Below the pieces are notes generated by a model. That model was given only the letters and a program-made list of their open reading frames with translations, was not told the origin of the DNA and ran no database searches. The position numbers were made by a program, and so were the translations under genes. 64,000 bases of DNA from Caenorhabditis elegans. Lineage: Eukaryota > Nematoda > Chromadorea > Rhabditida > Rhabditidae. The stretch spans positions 1,426,001-1,490,000 of the forward strand of contig NC_003283.11 in the NCBI RefSeq assembly GCF_000002985.6, in the 5' to 3' direction. Positions 1 through 16,537 of this stretch are shown here, piece by piece. Each line of letters begins with the position of its first letter. Within the stretch, counting starts at the first letter, position 1.

Positions 1-199
1 ATGTAGTTTGGCATTGTTTATTCGACACTGATGGTCACTTCACGATACGGATCAACAGCTGTTCTTGTTTCTTGTTGATATACACAGAACGATTTTTTGG
101 TTTTTATCGTTCATTCGAAGAAAATAGAATTAAAAAAAAACTATTTTTTACTTTTCACAGCCAGAGTAGGCTCCAGACGGTATTAAGTCTGGAACAGGG

Positions 200-1060
200 G
201 TGTGCGGAAAATCTCAAAATATGCCGAGCACAGCAAATTCGGCAAATTCGGCCAATTTGCCGTGCTCAACAAACTCCGAAAAATTTGATACTTTTTAATG
301 CTTTTTGAAACACCAAAACTGCTGAATTCTGAACAAAAGTCTGGTTTCCGAATAAGTTTCGTGTAGTATGTCTGCTTAAGCATCTAAATAACTCAATTTC
401 GTGTCATTGTACTAAATTTCAGCGACAAAATCAATAGTATTGGTCAGAATTGTACGGTAAAATTTTTGATGTGTGCGGTTAATTTCGAAATTTGCCGAAC
501 CCGGCAAACGGCAAATCCGGCAAATTTTCCGCACACTGGAACGTTTGGAACGTCGGAACATGGAACTTCTGGAAGGTCTGGAACGGGTATCTATTTCAGG
601 TTCAGTGGGAGAATCTCTCTACGGAAGCATTTGCTATTCAATGACTCACTATTCTAACAATTTTCATTTTAAATTTCAGTACATCTGGAACAAGAGAAAT
701 TATTTAAAAATTCGAAATTAACTTTTTCTGGCCACAGGTTTAAGATTGAAAAAAATGGTCACCAGGTCTGTTCGGCAAATTTGCCAACTTTGCTGTTCGC
801 CGAGCTTGACAAATTTGCCAAATTTGCCGCACACATCACAAATTGACTAAAAAAATTTGACCGAATTTATTGCTTTTGTTCGAAAAATTCTAGTAAGATA
901 ACTTGAGTTATTTCGAATTTTATACAGACCACACGGAACTTCTTGAAAAATCTGACGTGTTCTAAGAATTCAGTAATTTAGGTGCTCCAAAAAATGTAAA
1001 AAATAATGGCACTTTTCAGAGTTTGCACAGCACGGAAAATTTACCAAATTTGCCGAGTTT
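200..1060. repeat. TTGCCG-bordered dispersed elements (core type 2), two copies in opposite orientation
   Basis: Runs of GGCAAAT/TTTGCCG at about 220-260 and 475-540 enclose a core carrying AAGTTTCGTGTAGTATGTCT. A related core appears inverted at about 780-1040. The same core recurs at 10165-10545 and 42180-42480. It explains the spurious short open frames here; no gene was found. Confidence 0.75.
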
Positions 1061-1079
1061 GCTGAGGTCTGCAAAAAAA

Positions 1080-1300
1080 ACTTTTAAAATTTTTTTATGT
1101 ATTGTCAAAAAGTAAAAATTACTCAGTTTTTGCCACTCATAATTTTGGAAGTCGACCAAAAAACAAAATTTTTTTTAACGTTTTTCATACTGTTATTTTG
1201 TTTTAATTATTTGTGTTAAAACATTGTAAGGTCGGATCATAATAAGTGTACATTTTCTGACAAAATCGTCACTTGCGCCACTCCAACTTTAAAACGTGCA
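1080..1300. repeat. Partial MITE of the GGTGGAGTAGCGCC family
   Basis: The internal segment (tcataattttggaagtcgac and following bases) and the end GCGCCACTCCAACTTTA match the full copies at 27368-27722 and 41290-41738. The left terminus is missing or degraded. Confidence 0.6.
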
Positions 1301-1706
1301 TCCCTTTACGTTCTTCACAAGCACTAACATTACGTCACTAGCGGTCAATGGCACACTCAACTTTGTGATTCCTCATGCAATCTCAGCACCACCGCACCTT
1401 TTTTCGTCACCCCCCTCGATCCAACTGTAAACTCGGCTTATTGTCCACTTCCGGAGAGCCTTTTTGCCGTGTGCGTCGATGTTTGCTTGCGTCGTCCTCT
1501 CCGAGACTTTCGCACAAATAGTCGGCCTGCTTGTTGGTGATGAATGGACGATTGGTCGGGGCAAGAAGTGTTTGTACAGGAAAAATGACAAGATAAATGA
1601 CAGGTGCTCAATTGGCGGGGAGAAATCGAGCATGAGCATTTGCCGAAGATTTGTAGCAAAAGTATATTTATTCGAAATCAATTAAATACATAAATTTATT
1701 GCATTT
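1301..1706. other. Intergenic, 3' flank of the carboxylesterase
   Basis: No supported gene. The stretch is less AT-rich than its surroundings and contains short open frames on both strands, without splice or start support. Confidence 0.5.
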
Positions 1707-6137
<4,431 letters not shown>

Positions 6138-6247
6138 CTGAATTCAAAGATAAGATATGTAATAGATTTTTGAAGCCTGAAACTGTAAGACGCAGACGAA
6201 TTATATGAAATTTTTTAAAATTAAAAATTAAAATCTTTGGAAAAGTT

Positions 6248-6440
6248 TAAAATGAAGTAGCGCCAGTGGGGAAAATGTTAAAAACTACTCCTATGGTGCC
6301 AAAATGACCAAGTAACAAAATAAAGCGTTTCAAAATTTTTCAAAAAATTTTCTATTTACTGTCAAAAAGTGACAATTGCTCAATTTCTGCCACTTATAAT
6401 TTTGGAAGCCGACTAAATTTCCTCTTCAAAATTTTGGCAT
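6248..6440. repeat. Half copy of the GGTGGAGTAGCGCC MITE
   Basis: It begins GAAGTAGCGCCAGTGGGG and continues through the usual internal segment (tgtcaaaaagtgacaattgc). No inverted right end follows. It lies upstream of the carboxylesterase start. Confidence 0.65.
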
Positions 6441-6814
6441 TTTGTCAGATCTTTGATCGCACATTTTGAAAAATCTTAAAAATTTTGGAAAATTTTAAGT
6501 GTACTTAGACAAAAAAAAACTTTTTTTTTGCTAATAGCATGAAAAAATATTTCTAAAATAAAGTAAAGGTTTCGTAGAGCTGCGATCACGTTCTTGTAGT
6601 CAATAGATAGTGCGAGACACAGACAGGAATTATTGAAGACACAAATACACACACACACAATAGTTTTTGATCGGTGTGTGGTCAATTTTGCCAAAATTCA
6701 ACTTGGAGAGATAGAGTGGGGTGGATGGGAAACCCTGCAAACCACGTGGAAATGAAGATTCACAAATTTTTTGAAGATGGTGTGTTGTTTCGTCTCTTTA
6801 TGTGTGTGTGGGTG

Positions 6815-7175
6815 GCAAACGATGTTTTCCGGCAAACCGGTAAATCGCCGAAACTGAAAAATTCCGGACAATCGACAAACCGGCCGATTTGTCAAATTTG
6901 TCAAAAAAAATTTTGCACATTTTTTGAAAAGTTCAGAACTTCGATTTTAATCGGCAAAATTGTAAGCGTCCTATAAACGTTCCTACATCTAATTTTAAAT
7001 GTAAGCTAATTCTATTGAAACATTGAAAAAAATTCCAAAAAAGCACAATTTTAAGTGTTTCCGTCTTATAAAGATCCCTCTAAAAAATTTCGGCAAATTG
7101 ATGTTCGGCAAACGGCAAACTGGCAATTTGCCAAAAATCAAAATTTCCGGCAAATCGGCAAATTGCCGGAATTGA
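6815..7175. repeat. TTGCCG-bordered element (core type 1)
   Basis: GGCAAAC/GGCAAAT arrays at 6823-6905 and 7085-7170 flank a core with TCGGCAAAATTGTAAGCGTC and GTGTTTCCGTCTTATAAAGA. It is intergenic. Confidence 0.75.
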
Positions 7176-7780
7176 AAAATAAATGCTAAATACACGAAAC
7201 ACAAAACGAACTACGAATGTGTATGTGTTTGTGCTGGCCACTGAAATTTTGACCCTTATCAGTTTTGCTATCAGTTGCATCAGTGCTGATCTGCATAAAC
7301 CTTGATGTATGTTCACTTGTTATTTGCACATTTTTCAAGCAAACAAGTTTTGTGAAAATATGAGATGCAAAATTAACATTTAATATAAACTCAAAATAAC
7401 AAGTCAATTTTTTGTTCCTGTGTTCACTGTATTCATGCCAAAAGCTTAAACTGCGGTTTTTCCCAAATCGCGGGAAATTCAATTTTTCAGTCCAGCATTT
7501 TTCTGGTGAAACCAGAAAAGAATATTAAAGTCGAGTTAACATAGAAATTAAAAAAATGCGTCACTTGACAATGATGTATGAGACTTAGATTAGTTGATTA
7601 GAATTCTGAAATAACTTACCCCGGCTTAGCCTTATTGGTAGCGCCCGAAGGCTGCGCAAAGACGCGAAGAAAAATGGTACTGCAGCCATACCAATAGACA
7701 AAATACGGCAGTTATTTCGAATGCAAATTGATGCATTCTTCATAATTGTTTATTTCAGAGAGGATGGAAAAGTATATTCA

Positions 7781-8034
7781 CTATAGGATCACATCGGAGC
7801 GTTTCTTCTGAAAATAAAAACCGAATTATGATAATTGTCAGATCAATTTTTGGTTGTAAATGACGCAAATTTTTGGTTGTAAATGATGGACAATGATAAC
7901 AAACTAGATTAAGAAAAAGGTAGAAATCCGATAATTACAAAAAATGCCAGCTAATGCGAGTGCACCATATATTCCTCGGCATACCCCGGATAAAATCTCC
8001 TGATTACACGAGCTTTCTTACCATTTGATTCCAT
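7781..8034 (-). CDS. Possible tiny two-exon gene, unknown function
   Basis: Exons 8034-7966 and 7807-7781 would encode 31 residues, starting MESNGKKARV and ending KKRSDVIL. In its favour: a phase-0 junction, a strong acceptor (TTTATTTTCAG), and AATAAA about 25 nt after the stop. Against it: the donor (GTGCAC) is weak and the protein is very short. I do not recognise a family. The basic first half (KKARVIRRFYPGY) has no membrane segment. Another good acceptor (CTCTCTTTCAG) lies upstream at about 8146, so this could be the 3' end of a larger transcript. Treat it as a candidate only. Confidence 0.3.
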
Positions 8035-8340
8035 CTTAAATGTGCTTTCAAGTGACTGCGGGCTATGCAGAGTTTTCAATTTCACAATAAAATGAAAATT
8101 CAAGAAAACATTTTTTCGTCATCATAGTTCGGAGTTTTAAGTGATCTGAAAGAGAGCCAATATGACTGTTTCGATATGGCTGAAGTGGCTGAGTGGCTAA
8201 CAGTCTTCTCTTTAAGCACAAAAAAAAATCAAAACTGAAAAAAAAAACCTATTGAAAAACTTAAGTATCAGTTTGAAATGCGATTCCTTTGAAATACTAT
8301 TTATTTTTTGAGTCAAAAAAAAAGAGAAAGGAATTAAAGT

Positions 8341-9805
8341 TCAATTTTCACGAGTATTCTTTGCAATCTTCAAGTATGTCGGAGACACCACAACGGTGAT
8401 GTCAGCGTCGCCGAGTTTAATGTTGACTCTGTGCACGGCCTCATTGACTTCCGGGACATCAGCCATCCCCTCTTCCTCGTCCTCGTCCTCCTCTTCCTCG
8501 TCCTCCTCGTCCTCCTCCTCCTCCGCCCCCACAGCCCCCACGAGCTCCTCCTCATGCCAATCGTCATCCAAATGAACTTCTGGACCATCGTCCTTGTTAA
8601 TATCCATGTCACCCAAAACATCCACATCATCACGATGAATGTGCGTTCCGAAGATTTTTGCAGTTTCCATTGGGTCCGTGATGTTGGTACGGATCATCCC
8701 CATTGTGAAACTTGCGGATTCGAGAACGACCAGTAATTATTTTAAAATAATGTTTTTTCAACTTTTTATTGTTCACTCACATTTTTGATCTTTGCGACAT
8801 CATCAGTGGAAAGGTGGATCACAGAAACGTCGAAGTGTGTCATGTGAAGAATAGCATCAATCGGAATGGAAACCGGAGAAGGCGAAAGCACTCTGATCTT
8901 TTTTAGATAAATCCAATGCTCCGCGTCGATGATTTGAGAGATATCCGAATCAGCAACATTGACATAAAGTCGTGTCAGGGTTCCTGGTGAGAAAGATTGC
9001 AAAATCGTTGCAATTTTATATCCCCTGAATCCAACGAACGAGATTTTAGCAACCTTCGAGTTCTCAACCTTCTTGAAGAATTTTTCCAGACAATTCCATC
9101 GTTCGGTCCTTTCTTCTTCGGTAAAATATCGTAAAGGTTTTATCCAGAATTCCAGGTACTCCAGCTGATGATTCGGATTGTTGAGCTGAATTCCGAGCTC
9201 TCTAACAGCTATTTCCGTATGGTCTCCATCGTCCTCTCTTTTCTTATACTCCGTTTCCGAAGATTTGTAAGAATATTCGATGATATTGTCCCAGTTATAG
9301 TCAACTTCGACATCGTCACTAAAGGTATTGGTGAAGACGCCGCTAACACTCAAGTTCATTTTAGTCGTTTTCTTAAAAGAGTTGTCGACAATTTGGCGGA
9401 TTCCAGTAGAAACATTTCGAATTACTGATCTGAAATAAACTTCATTAAGCTTAGAATATTTGGCTTTGAAAAAGTAGTGGATGTGCGGAAATTACTGAAA
9501 CTGACACAGTACGAGAAAATTTAGGTTAAGTGGCGGAATTTAGGAACATTTTTTTGGTAACGTTTTGATTCTCCAAAAATTAGTGTGATAAGTAGCTCGA
9601 AAACTTCGGCGCAAACTTTACTAAAGACTACATTAAGTTATTAAATATGTACACCACGTTTCAGTAGTTTCTCCAACGTAAACTACTCCTTTTCAAATAC
9701 GAAACTGCTAGTTTACTCACCTCCTCTTAAAATCAAGCTCCCCAAAGACTCGCTCAACTAGGCCAAGTGGAAGATCGCAAAATTGCTTGCTCTTTGGGTC
9801 AAACC
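8341..9805 (-). pseudogene. F-box A / FTH-domain gene, apparently damaged
   Basis: Three coding blocks on the minus strand resemble worm fbxa proteins, which are SCF ubiquitin-ligase adaptors. Block A (9805-9721) has an F-box core (CDLPLGLVERVF). Block B (9429-8781) continues with RNVSTGIRQIVDNSF and then an FTH-like domain. Block C (8730-8341) resumes with VVLESASFTMG, has an acidic run of about 25 Asp/Glu, and ends after VHRVNIKLGDADITVVV, the usual C-terminal FTH strand. Three problems stand out. Splicing A to B at the only GT (9720) shifts the frame and soon hits a stop. Homology places the start of block C at 8730, but the genome there reads TTACTG, not an AG acceptor. No start codon is in frame upstream of block A. 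Either this is a recent pseudogene or it is spliced unusually. Block B alone has an in-frame ATG at 9359. Confidence 0.6.
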
Positions 9806-10134
9806 TGAAACATCTTTGATAAATTTTAAAGTGTTAAGCTTGACAGTTCGAAAAAAGAAGAGACGCAGACAAAAATTGTTCCCCGCAACGAAAACACGCC
9901 GACGCCACGTGGTAGCGTTTCTCAAATCTTCAGGTGAGACGGCAAAGTAAAAAATCGAAAATGAATGGAAATGTAGATTTCTTATCAGACACGCCTCACG
10001 TTTTTGTTGGATTTTATTTATTTATTTGTTTGTTTTTCCCCAAAAAGAGGACACGTGAAATAACAGAAATAACAAACGTTTCTTTGTTTTATAATTTCAA
10101 ACATTTTTTCGTAAAGAACACTTGCTAACCTGAT

Positions 10135-10550
10135 AAAAATTTGCCGAAACTCTGAAACGGAGGCGTGCGGCAAATCTCAAAGTTTGCCGAGCTCGGCAAA
10201 ATCGGCAAATTCGGAAATTTGCCGTGCTTAACAAGCTCGGAAAAATCTGATTTTTTAAAATGTTTTTTGAAGCACCAAAACTACTGAATTCTTAACAAAT
10301 ATCTGGCTTCTGAATAAGTTTCGTGTAGTGTGTCTAGTTAAACATCAAAATAACTAATTTTTGTGCCATTTTACTAAATTTTTGGCGAAAAAATCAACAG
10401 TTTTGGTCAAAATTCGATTGTCAAATTTTTGGCGTGTGCGGCAAATTCGGCAAATCTACTTTTTTGAAATTTGCCGTGCTCGGCAAATTCGGCAAATTCG
10501 CCGACCTCGACAAACAGCAAATTCGGCAAGTTTGCCGCTCTGAAATTAGC
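10135..10550. repeat. TTGCCG-bordered element (core type 2)
   Basis: Arrays at 10160-10230 and 10435-10545 flank the core with AAGTTTCGTGTAGTGTGTCT. It is a close relative of 200-540 and 42180-42480 and is intergenic. Confidence 0.75.
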
Positions 10551-11930
10551 CTAAAAATCGATTATTCAAAATTAATTTTAGCTTTGCTTTACGGGAAAAT
10601 GTCGATTTTTTAAATTAATTTATTTTTAAATAGAAAGAACGATATTTCATTTTAAGTGACAAGCGGATTCGAAAATATATTGCTCATAATTGGTTGTAGG
10701 TGTTTAAAGTCTCAAAAAATCTTCAATTGAAAAAAGCGATTTTATCGAAAATTTCAAAAATTCATCTAGCTCAGTCGGTAACTTCTCGGGCATGTGGGTG
10801 GTTCTACAAACACGGTCACATTTTTATCAATAATTTTTTATAATTTTTTTTACAAACTTTTTACAAATAAAACTTCATATGATTTTCCCGTACTTTAAAA
10901 AATTGGAAAATTTGACCAACTGGAAAAGTCCTAAAATTTTCTAGAAACATGTGGACAGTTTTAGAATTTCCTAAAAAATTCTGGAAAGTTCTGAAAGATT
11001 CCGGAAAAACATTTTGGAATTTTGCAACATACAGCTTTTGACCAAACATTCCAATTTTTCTAAAATATGTTCCGTACTAGCTAGCATTCTTTGTTTGGTA
11101 TTTTTTAACAGAAGTAAAAATTCTGATCAGTTTTATGAAAAAAAAAAAAGGACTTCCTGTAATTTTCCCGTATTTTTGGAATTTTTGAAAAATACAGCTT
11201 TCAGACAAATATTGCAATTTATTACAAATATATTCCGGACTAGCTAGCATACTTTGTTTTGTATTTTCTGGTAATACAAAACATAATTTTGAGTTCAGAT
11301 ATACATATGTTTTCTACGTTTACTTCCTTCTACATTTCCAACTGCTTTTTCATTTCAATTCACATCTAATGATGAATCGTCATCAAGTCTAACAGGAACA
11401 TGGTCTCATTCTCTTCACAGCAACAGACGTCATTAAAATGAACCAGTCTCTGATTTCAATCTTTTCATTTTATTTTCGTATGAATCTCTAAATCTCCATA
11501 TTATTTTCCAGTGAGTGTCTACTTTTCAAACCCACAATTTCATTAATACTTCATTTTTTGTCTAGCTTTGTCTAGAAATCAACTTTTTTTTGAGAGTTGA
11601 AGTTTTTGTAGTTTGATGATTTGAAATCATAATTTGCCTAGTTTGAATGTTGCCATTCACAGTTTGAAATCATGTGGTATAATTTTAAACCGGAACTGCA
11701 AAGCTTTGCATAATCTGGCTGACTGATTGAGTGAATTCTATTGTTTGTTTGTTTAAATTATTTCTGTTCCAATACAATTTGTGAAAAATGGATCAACATT
11801 TTCTTTTAAATGTTTTCACAAAAAATTGATCCAGTAAAAACATGATTTTATAAATATTTTTCAAGCTTATTATCATATTTGTTTCTGTTTTTTTTTTTTG
11901 AGTTTTGTTAGCATATTATTAGCCGGTGCT
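10551..11930. other. AT-rich intergenic DNA
   Basis: No supported gene. Segments at 10900-11060 and 11140-11260 repeat GAATTTT/TTCTAAAA motifs and both end in ACTAGCTAGCAT.CTTTGTTTG.TATTTT, so they look like two copies of one local repeat. The stretch around 11400-11520 has many pyrimidines and a TTTTCCAG, but no convincing frame. Confidence 0.4.
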
Positions 11931-12109
11931 CCTTACGCCTTTCCCCAAAAATATTTCTTATACCACACAAGCCAGCGTGAGCTACCCCGAAATTTTTTTT
12001 TTTCACTATTTTTGAATTTGTTGCTTTTTTTTGGCACTTTTCGGACAATTTTCATGACTTTTTGTAGGGCTTGAGAATGTCTCATTTTGAGTTCTTTTTG
12101 TTTTTTCTG

Positions 12110-12285
12110 AATTCTTGAATTTTCTAGGACGTCTTTTTGCACTTTCCCCCGCCACGTCTAAGTCTGCAGTCTCACCTTAAGCCTAAGCCTAAGCTTAAGT
12201 TTAAGCCTAAGCCTAAGTATAAGCATAAGCCTAAGCCTAAACCTATACCTTTGCCTAAGCCTGAGCCTAAGCCAACAGAGTCCTG
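12110..12285. repeat. Interstitial telomere-type array (CCTAAG)n with flank
   Basis: Degenerate CCTAAG hexamers run from 12176 to 12275. The upstream flank GACGTCTTTTTGCACTTTCC plus CCGCCACGTCT is repeated at 12589-12620 before a second array. The worm telomere unit is TTAGGC. Confidence 0.85.
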
Positions 12286-12579
12286 AGACGCAGCGTTTTT
12301 TTCTAATAAGAACCATATCGTTTTCGAAGATTTCCAATCATCTGTCCACGACGTGACAAATTTGACCATCTGTCGCAAGTCCTGATTGAATTCGACCTGA
12401 CACTTATTATCAAAAACCCTAAAAAACCAGTTTTCCGTCTTTCACAAATGAAGACGTTACAAGAAAAAATATACTCACTTGGAAGTGATACAAATTACTT
12501 CCTTTTTGATACAAATTACTTCCGAGTTTTTATTTTCTTAAATTTGTTGATTTTTTGCACGTACTCTGAACGAGTGTTT

Positions 12580-12695
12580 CTGGGACGTCTTTTTGTTTTC
12601 TTTCCCCCGCCACGTCTTACTAAGTAAGGCTGAGCCTAAGCCTCATCTTAAGCCTAAGCCTAAGCCTAAGCCTAAGCCTATACCTAAAAGTAAAC
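12580..12695. repeat. Interstitial telomere-type array (CCTAAG)n with flank
   Basis: GACGTCTTTTTGTTTTC then CCCCCGCCACGTCTTAC precedes about ten CCTAAG-like units ending near 12687. It is the same flank plus array arrangement as 12110-12285. Confidence 0.85.
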
Positions 12696-13354
12696 CAAAG
12701 TTCCTGTGCATAAATCGATTCCATACTGGAATTTTAATAATTTCCAGTAGATTTTTTTTGGAATTTTTGGCAACTGCCAATATCAGTTTGAAGAGGCACT
12801 CGAAAACCTTACTGAAAATGACTACAAAAAATCCGTCAAAAAATTTACATATTTCTCAATAATTTCATGAAGTGACCTTCAAAAATGTTTTAATTGTCTT
12901 CTACATTTTGATATTACTAGCCGGGATCCACACTGATGAAGTGGAAAAAGAAAAAAAATTGTAACCGGTTTTCAGTCTTCAGTACAGTACTACAATACAC
13001 ATTGTTAATTCACGTGGTTCTCAAAACCTGTGAAAACAAGAAAAAAATCTTGTCCCGTATCAGATGATTGATAATTTGATAACCACACCTGTCTGACACC
13101 TGCAATCGGCTGATCCTTCCTTCTTTGCCCCCGCTCATTTTTCAAAAGACAATTTTCCACTGAGACCCTTATCATTATATTCAATTTTTTTTTTTTGATT
13201 TCAGAACAAAGGCTAGACATTCTATACAAATATCGCAACTCTTTTGTGTTTATTTATGAACGCCGTTGTTGCCAGTCAAAATAAAAATGATAGGTACAAG
13301 TTGAAATGTATGTTTTTCTGAAAACCTTGTAATTTTTTCAGAAGCTTCAGTAAT

Positions 13355-15804
13355 ATGGAAAGCGAAAGCAGCAGTAATGTAGAAAAGTCTGAAAAAGAAA
13401 ATCATCATCAGAGCTTGCCAGATGTAAGTTTGTTTTTTTCTTTCAACTTGTTAGGTGCCTATGGAAATTTAGCGTAAGAAATGAATTCACAATTGCACAG
13501 TATTGCATTTAGTTATGGACTGCATTTATTTTTTTATTAATTTTTCAATGCTCAAAAAACATAATTATTCCGACTGGACATGCATTTTTAAAGATGGGGT
13601 ACCGAAATCAAGGAAATATTTTTAAATGACTCCAAAATTTTCCCTGATTCCAAATACCTAAGTTGAAAACTTCAAAAAAAAATTCCCTGATTTGGGCGCG
13701 CATTTGAAAAATCTCATGGGGACGCGAATAAAATTTTCGATTTCTCAAATATAAAACCATGGAAATTTTTTTGAATTTTTTCGCTTAGATATTCGGAATC
13801 AGGGGAAAGTATGTAGTCATTTTAAAATATTGCCCAGATTTCGGTACTTCGCCTTTAATGACCTAGCAGGCCTGACAAATAAATTTGAATTTTCAGGAAA
13901 ACTGGACGCCCTTCCTCTTCTTTTGTATCTCATCAATAGCACTTGCATCATTTCAAGACGGGTTTCAAATAGGGTGCATTAATGCTCCGGGTCCCCTAAT
14001 TATTGACTGGATCAAAAAGTGTCATTTCGAATTATTTGGAGAAGTTCTTTCACAGTACCAGGCTGATTTCATATGGTAAGCTAACTGTTCTATATATAAG
14101 CTGAAGTTCAACCTTTCATGTTTTTAGGTCAGTTGCCGTTTCCATGTTCTCTGTTGGTGGAATGTTTGGAAGTTTCTGTTCTGGTTTTCTTGCTGATAAA
14201 GTTAGTAAATTGAAAATGGTGACTTTAATTAAATGAATATATTTCAGTTCGGCAGAAAATCGACTCTACTCTATAACAATATTCTCGCTTTACTGGCAGC
14301 AGTTTGTCTTTCAACTTCAAAATTGTTCAACTTTTACCCAATGATCGTGTTTGGCCGGTTCCTTGTAGGACTAAACTGTGGTATCACATCTGGCCTGGTG
14401 CCAATGTTTCTTACCGAGTTGGCTCCAGCGAACCTACGTGGCAAATGTGGATCCTTTCACCAGTTGAATATATCTGTAGCGATAGTTCTCTCGCAAGCTC
14501 TTGGTCTTCCGCAGATTTTTGGAACACAAGTAGGATGGCCATACATTTTTGCATGTGTGGCTATTCCAACATTCCTGCAACTTGCGACGATTCCATTTTG
14601 CGTGGAATCTCCGAAATACTTGATCTCCAAGCTTAACGACAGAGAAGAAGCTCGTCGAATTTTAGAGAAACTGAGAGGGCACACAAAAGTCGACGAAGAG
14701 CTCGAGCACATGGTGCAGGAGACAATGGTAACTGTCGAGCCATTACATCAACCTGGATACGTGTCGTTGTTCAAGGGAGATAATCAGTGGCCAATGATTG
14801 TTTCCATTTTGATGATGTTCAGTCAGCAGTTTTCAGGTCAGTTATGTGTTTCGTTCAACTACAGGTGTTCAAGCTTATAACGGTGATTAGTTCAGCCAGT
14901 TGAGACTTTTTGCCCTAAAAAATGTGACGTCGGCACGTTGTTAACCATGCCAAATTAGTTGTAAACTATGCGTCTCTTCTCCCGCATTTTTTGTAGATCT
15001 ACGTAGATCAAGCCGTAATAAGACACTCTGACACCACGTGCGGCGTGAGCCTACGCTCTCACATGAAAGCCTTGGTTTAAGTTGTAGCAAGGGCTCTTGC
15101 GCATACTACAAACTACGAAGCAAAATTTTTTGAACCTTATATGTATTCCATTTTCAGGAATCAGTGCCGTCACCTTCTACTCTACCCTCATTTTCAAAAG
15201 AAACGGTCTATCTGGAAATGAGCCAATGTACGCAACTGTTGGCTTTGGATGTATCAAGCTTATTGCCACGTTTGGATGTTTATTCCTAATAGATCATCCT
15301 AAATTTGGAAGAAAACGTCTTCATATCGCTGGATTGTCTGGAATGTGCATTTCATCCATTCTCATTGTGATCACTTTGACATTATCAAATGCCGGATACC
15401 ACTGGGCGAGCTACATGAATGTGCTCTTCATTTTGTCATTTGTTGTCACATTCGCATTTGGGCCTGGGCCAATTCCATGGTTTTTCACATCAGAACTTTT
15501 CGACTCTGCGACACGTGGAAGAGCTGCTGCAGTGTCGGCCACGAGTAATTGGGTGGCCAATTGGATGGTTGGACTCACATTCTTGCCAATAAATGTGAGT
15601 GGAATCTTTAGAACTCAAGAGGAAGTGATTAAATTAAAATATGCATTTTAGAACATTATTCACCAGTACGCCTTCCTCATGTTCACTTTCTTCACCTTCA
15701 CATTTGCCATTTTTACTTGGAAGTTTGTTCCGGAAACAAAAGGAAAATCACCGTCTGCTATTAGAAAAGAGTTGGCTTTCATGAGAAAACGGATATGTTC
15801 ATAG
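13355..15804 (+). CDS. GLUT-type facilitated sugar transporter (MFS)
   Basis: Six exons: 13355-13423, 13897-14075, 14128-14200, 14248-14836, 15158-15594 and 15652-15804, giving 499 residues, normal for GLUTs. The first 23 residues are a polar cytosolic N-terminus. About twelve membrane segments follow. MFS sugar-porter signatures are visible: DKFGRKS after segment 2, GRFLVGLNCG, ESPKYL after segment 6, QQFSG in segment 7, and PETKGKS after segment 12. It should move hexoses or a related substrate down a gradient across the plasma membrane; the substrate cannot be read from sequence. A TTTTTTCAG lies 14 nt before the start and suits SL trans-splicing. From memory this corresponds to one of the worm GLUT homologues of the R09B5 clone region. 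Introns 1 and 4 carry MITEs. Confidence 0.95.
13587..13858. repeat. Palindromic MITE, GGTACCGAAATC family, in GLUT intron 1
   Basis: The left end (ttttaaagatggggtaccga) and the inverted right end (tcggtacttcgcctttaa) are about 270 bp apart, with a palindromic interior. It is a shorter relative of 3451-4039. Confidence 0.8.
14895..15045. repeat. CACGTG-ended dispersed element in GLUT intron 4
   Basis: It contains GTGACGTCGGCACGTTGTTA, GCGTCTCTTCTCCCGCATTT and TAGATCTACGTAGATCAAGC, and ends ACACCACGTG. It is related to the copies at 19458-19652, 38073-38250 and 52068-52236, all in introns. Confidence 0.75.
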
Positions 15805-16535
15805 TCGGGATTAGAATCAATCATGCTTTAACTAGACTGTTAATGTTAATAAAATTTGGGTAATTGTTTTCAAACCAACACCTTATACCTTCTGCACTCA
15901 TGGCAACAGTCATTGCCAAACAATCAAAGTTCCCGCCAAAATTCGGAAAATAAATTCGGAAAGGTTGGCAGGCATGAAATAGGCACGTAGGCATGAAGGC
16001 GGGTCTTCGTACCATGAATTTACGGTACTGTTTTTTAAACACAAATAGCAAAATTTGTTGAATTTCTATTCGAAAATAACGAGTTTTAACTGAAAAAAAA
16101 ACTGTTAAATTATTTTCTGAAAATTCCAGTCAATTAAACTTACAGTATAGCAACAATTTTTGTGCTTGGCAAGATCTACAAGAACCGGGAAATTAAGTTT
16201 TAAAACGTACTAAAAAATTTTACGACAATGTTAATGAAGAAAATGAAGAAAACTTTTGCAAATATGCCAGATTTTTTCTACAAAGAAATTTGTACATTCA
16301 AATGAAAAATCGAGAATTTTATTTTCAAGTATTTCAGTTTCAGGTTTAGTAAAATCTTTAAAAGTTATCAAATACCTCCTCTTCGCCAAATTATTTTCAT
16401 CGACCAAAAATCCAATTAACGCTTTCCACTTAAGAATGCCATGTGTGTATGTTTTCGTAGTGTCTTCAAAGTAAACAAAATAGTTTAGCACCTGACATTG
16501 TTGTCAAAATGACGTCTTCTAGATATTTACACGAC
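15805..16535. other. Intergenic between GLUT gene and first caenacin gene
   Basis: No gene seen. It holds the GLUT 3' flank and the 5' flank of the caenacin gene at 16625. No recognised repeat apart from short A and T runs. Confidence 0.5.
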
Positions 16536-16537
16536 TC

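Noticed and set aside
15-90. A minus-strand frame ending DPYREVTISVE before a stop at 18-20
   Set aside because: It reads like a coding end, but no convincing acceptor or upstream exon is visible in the repeat-filled DNA that follows.
8175-8290. GGCTGAGTGGCTAACAGTCT resembling the 5' half of a tRNA-Ser or tRNA-Leu
   Set aside because: No matching B box, anticodon arm or closing stem at the required distance.
10766-10825. TAGCTCAGTCGGTAACTTCT resembling a tRNA A box, followed by GGTTCTACAAACAC
   Set aside because: No acceptor stem or complete cloverleaf can be drawn; at best a decayed tRNA-derived fragment.
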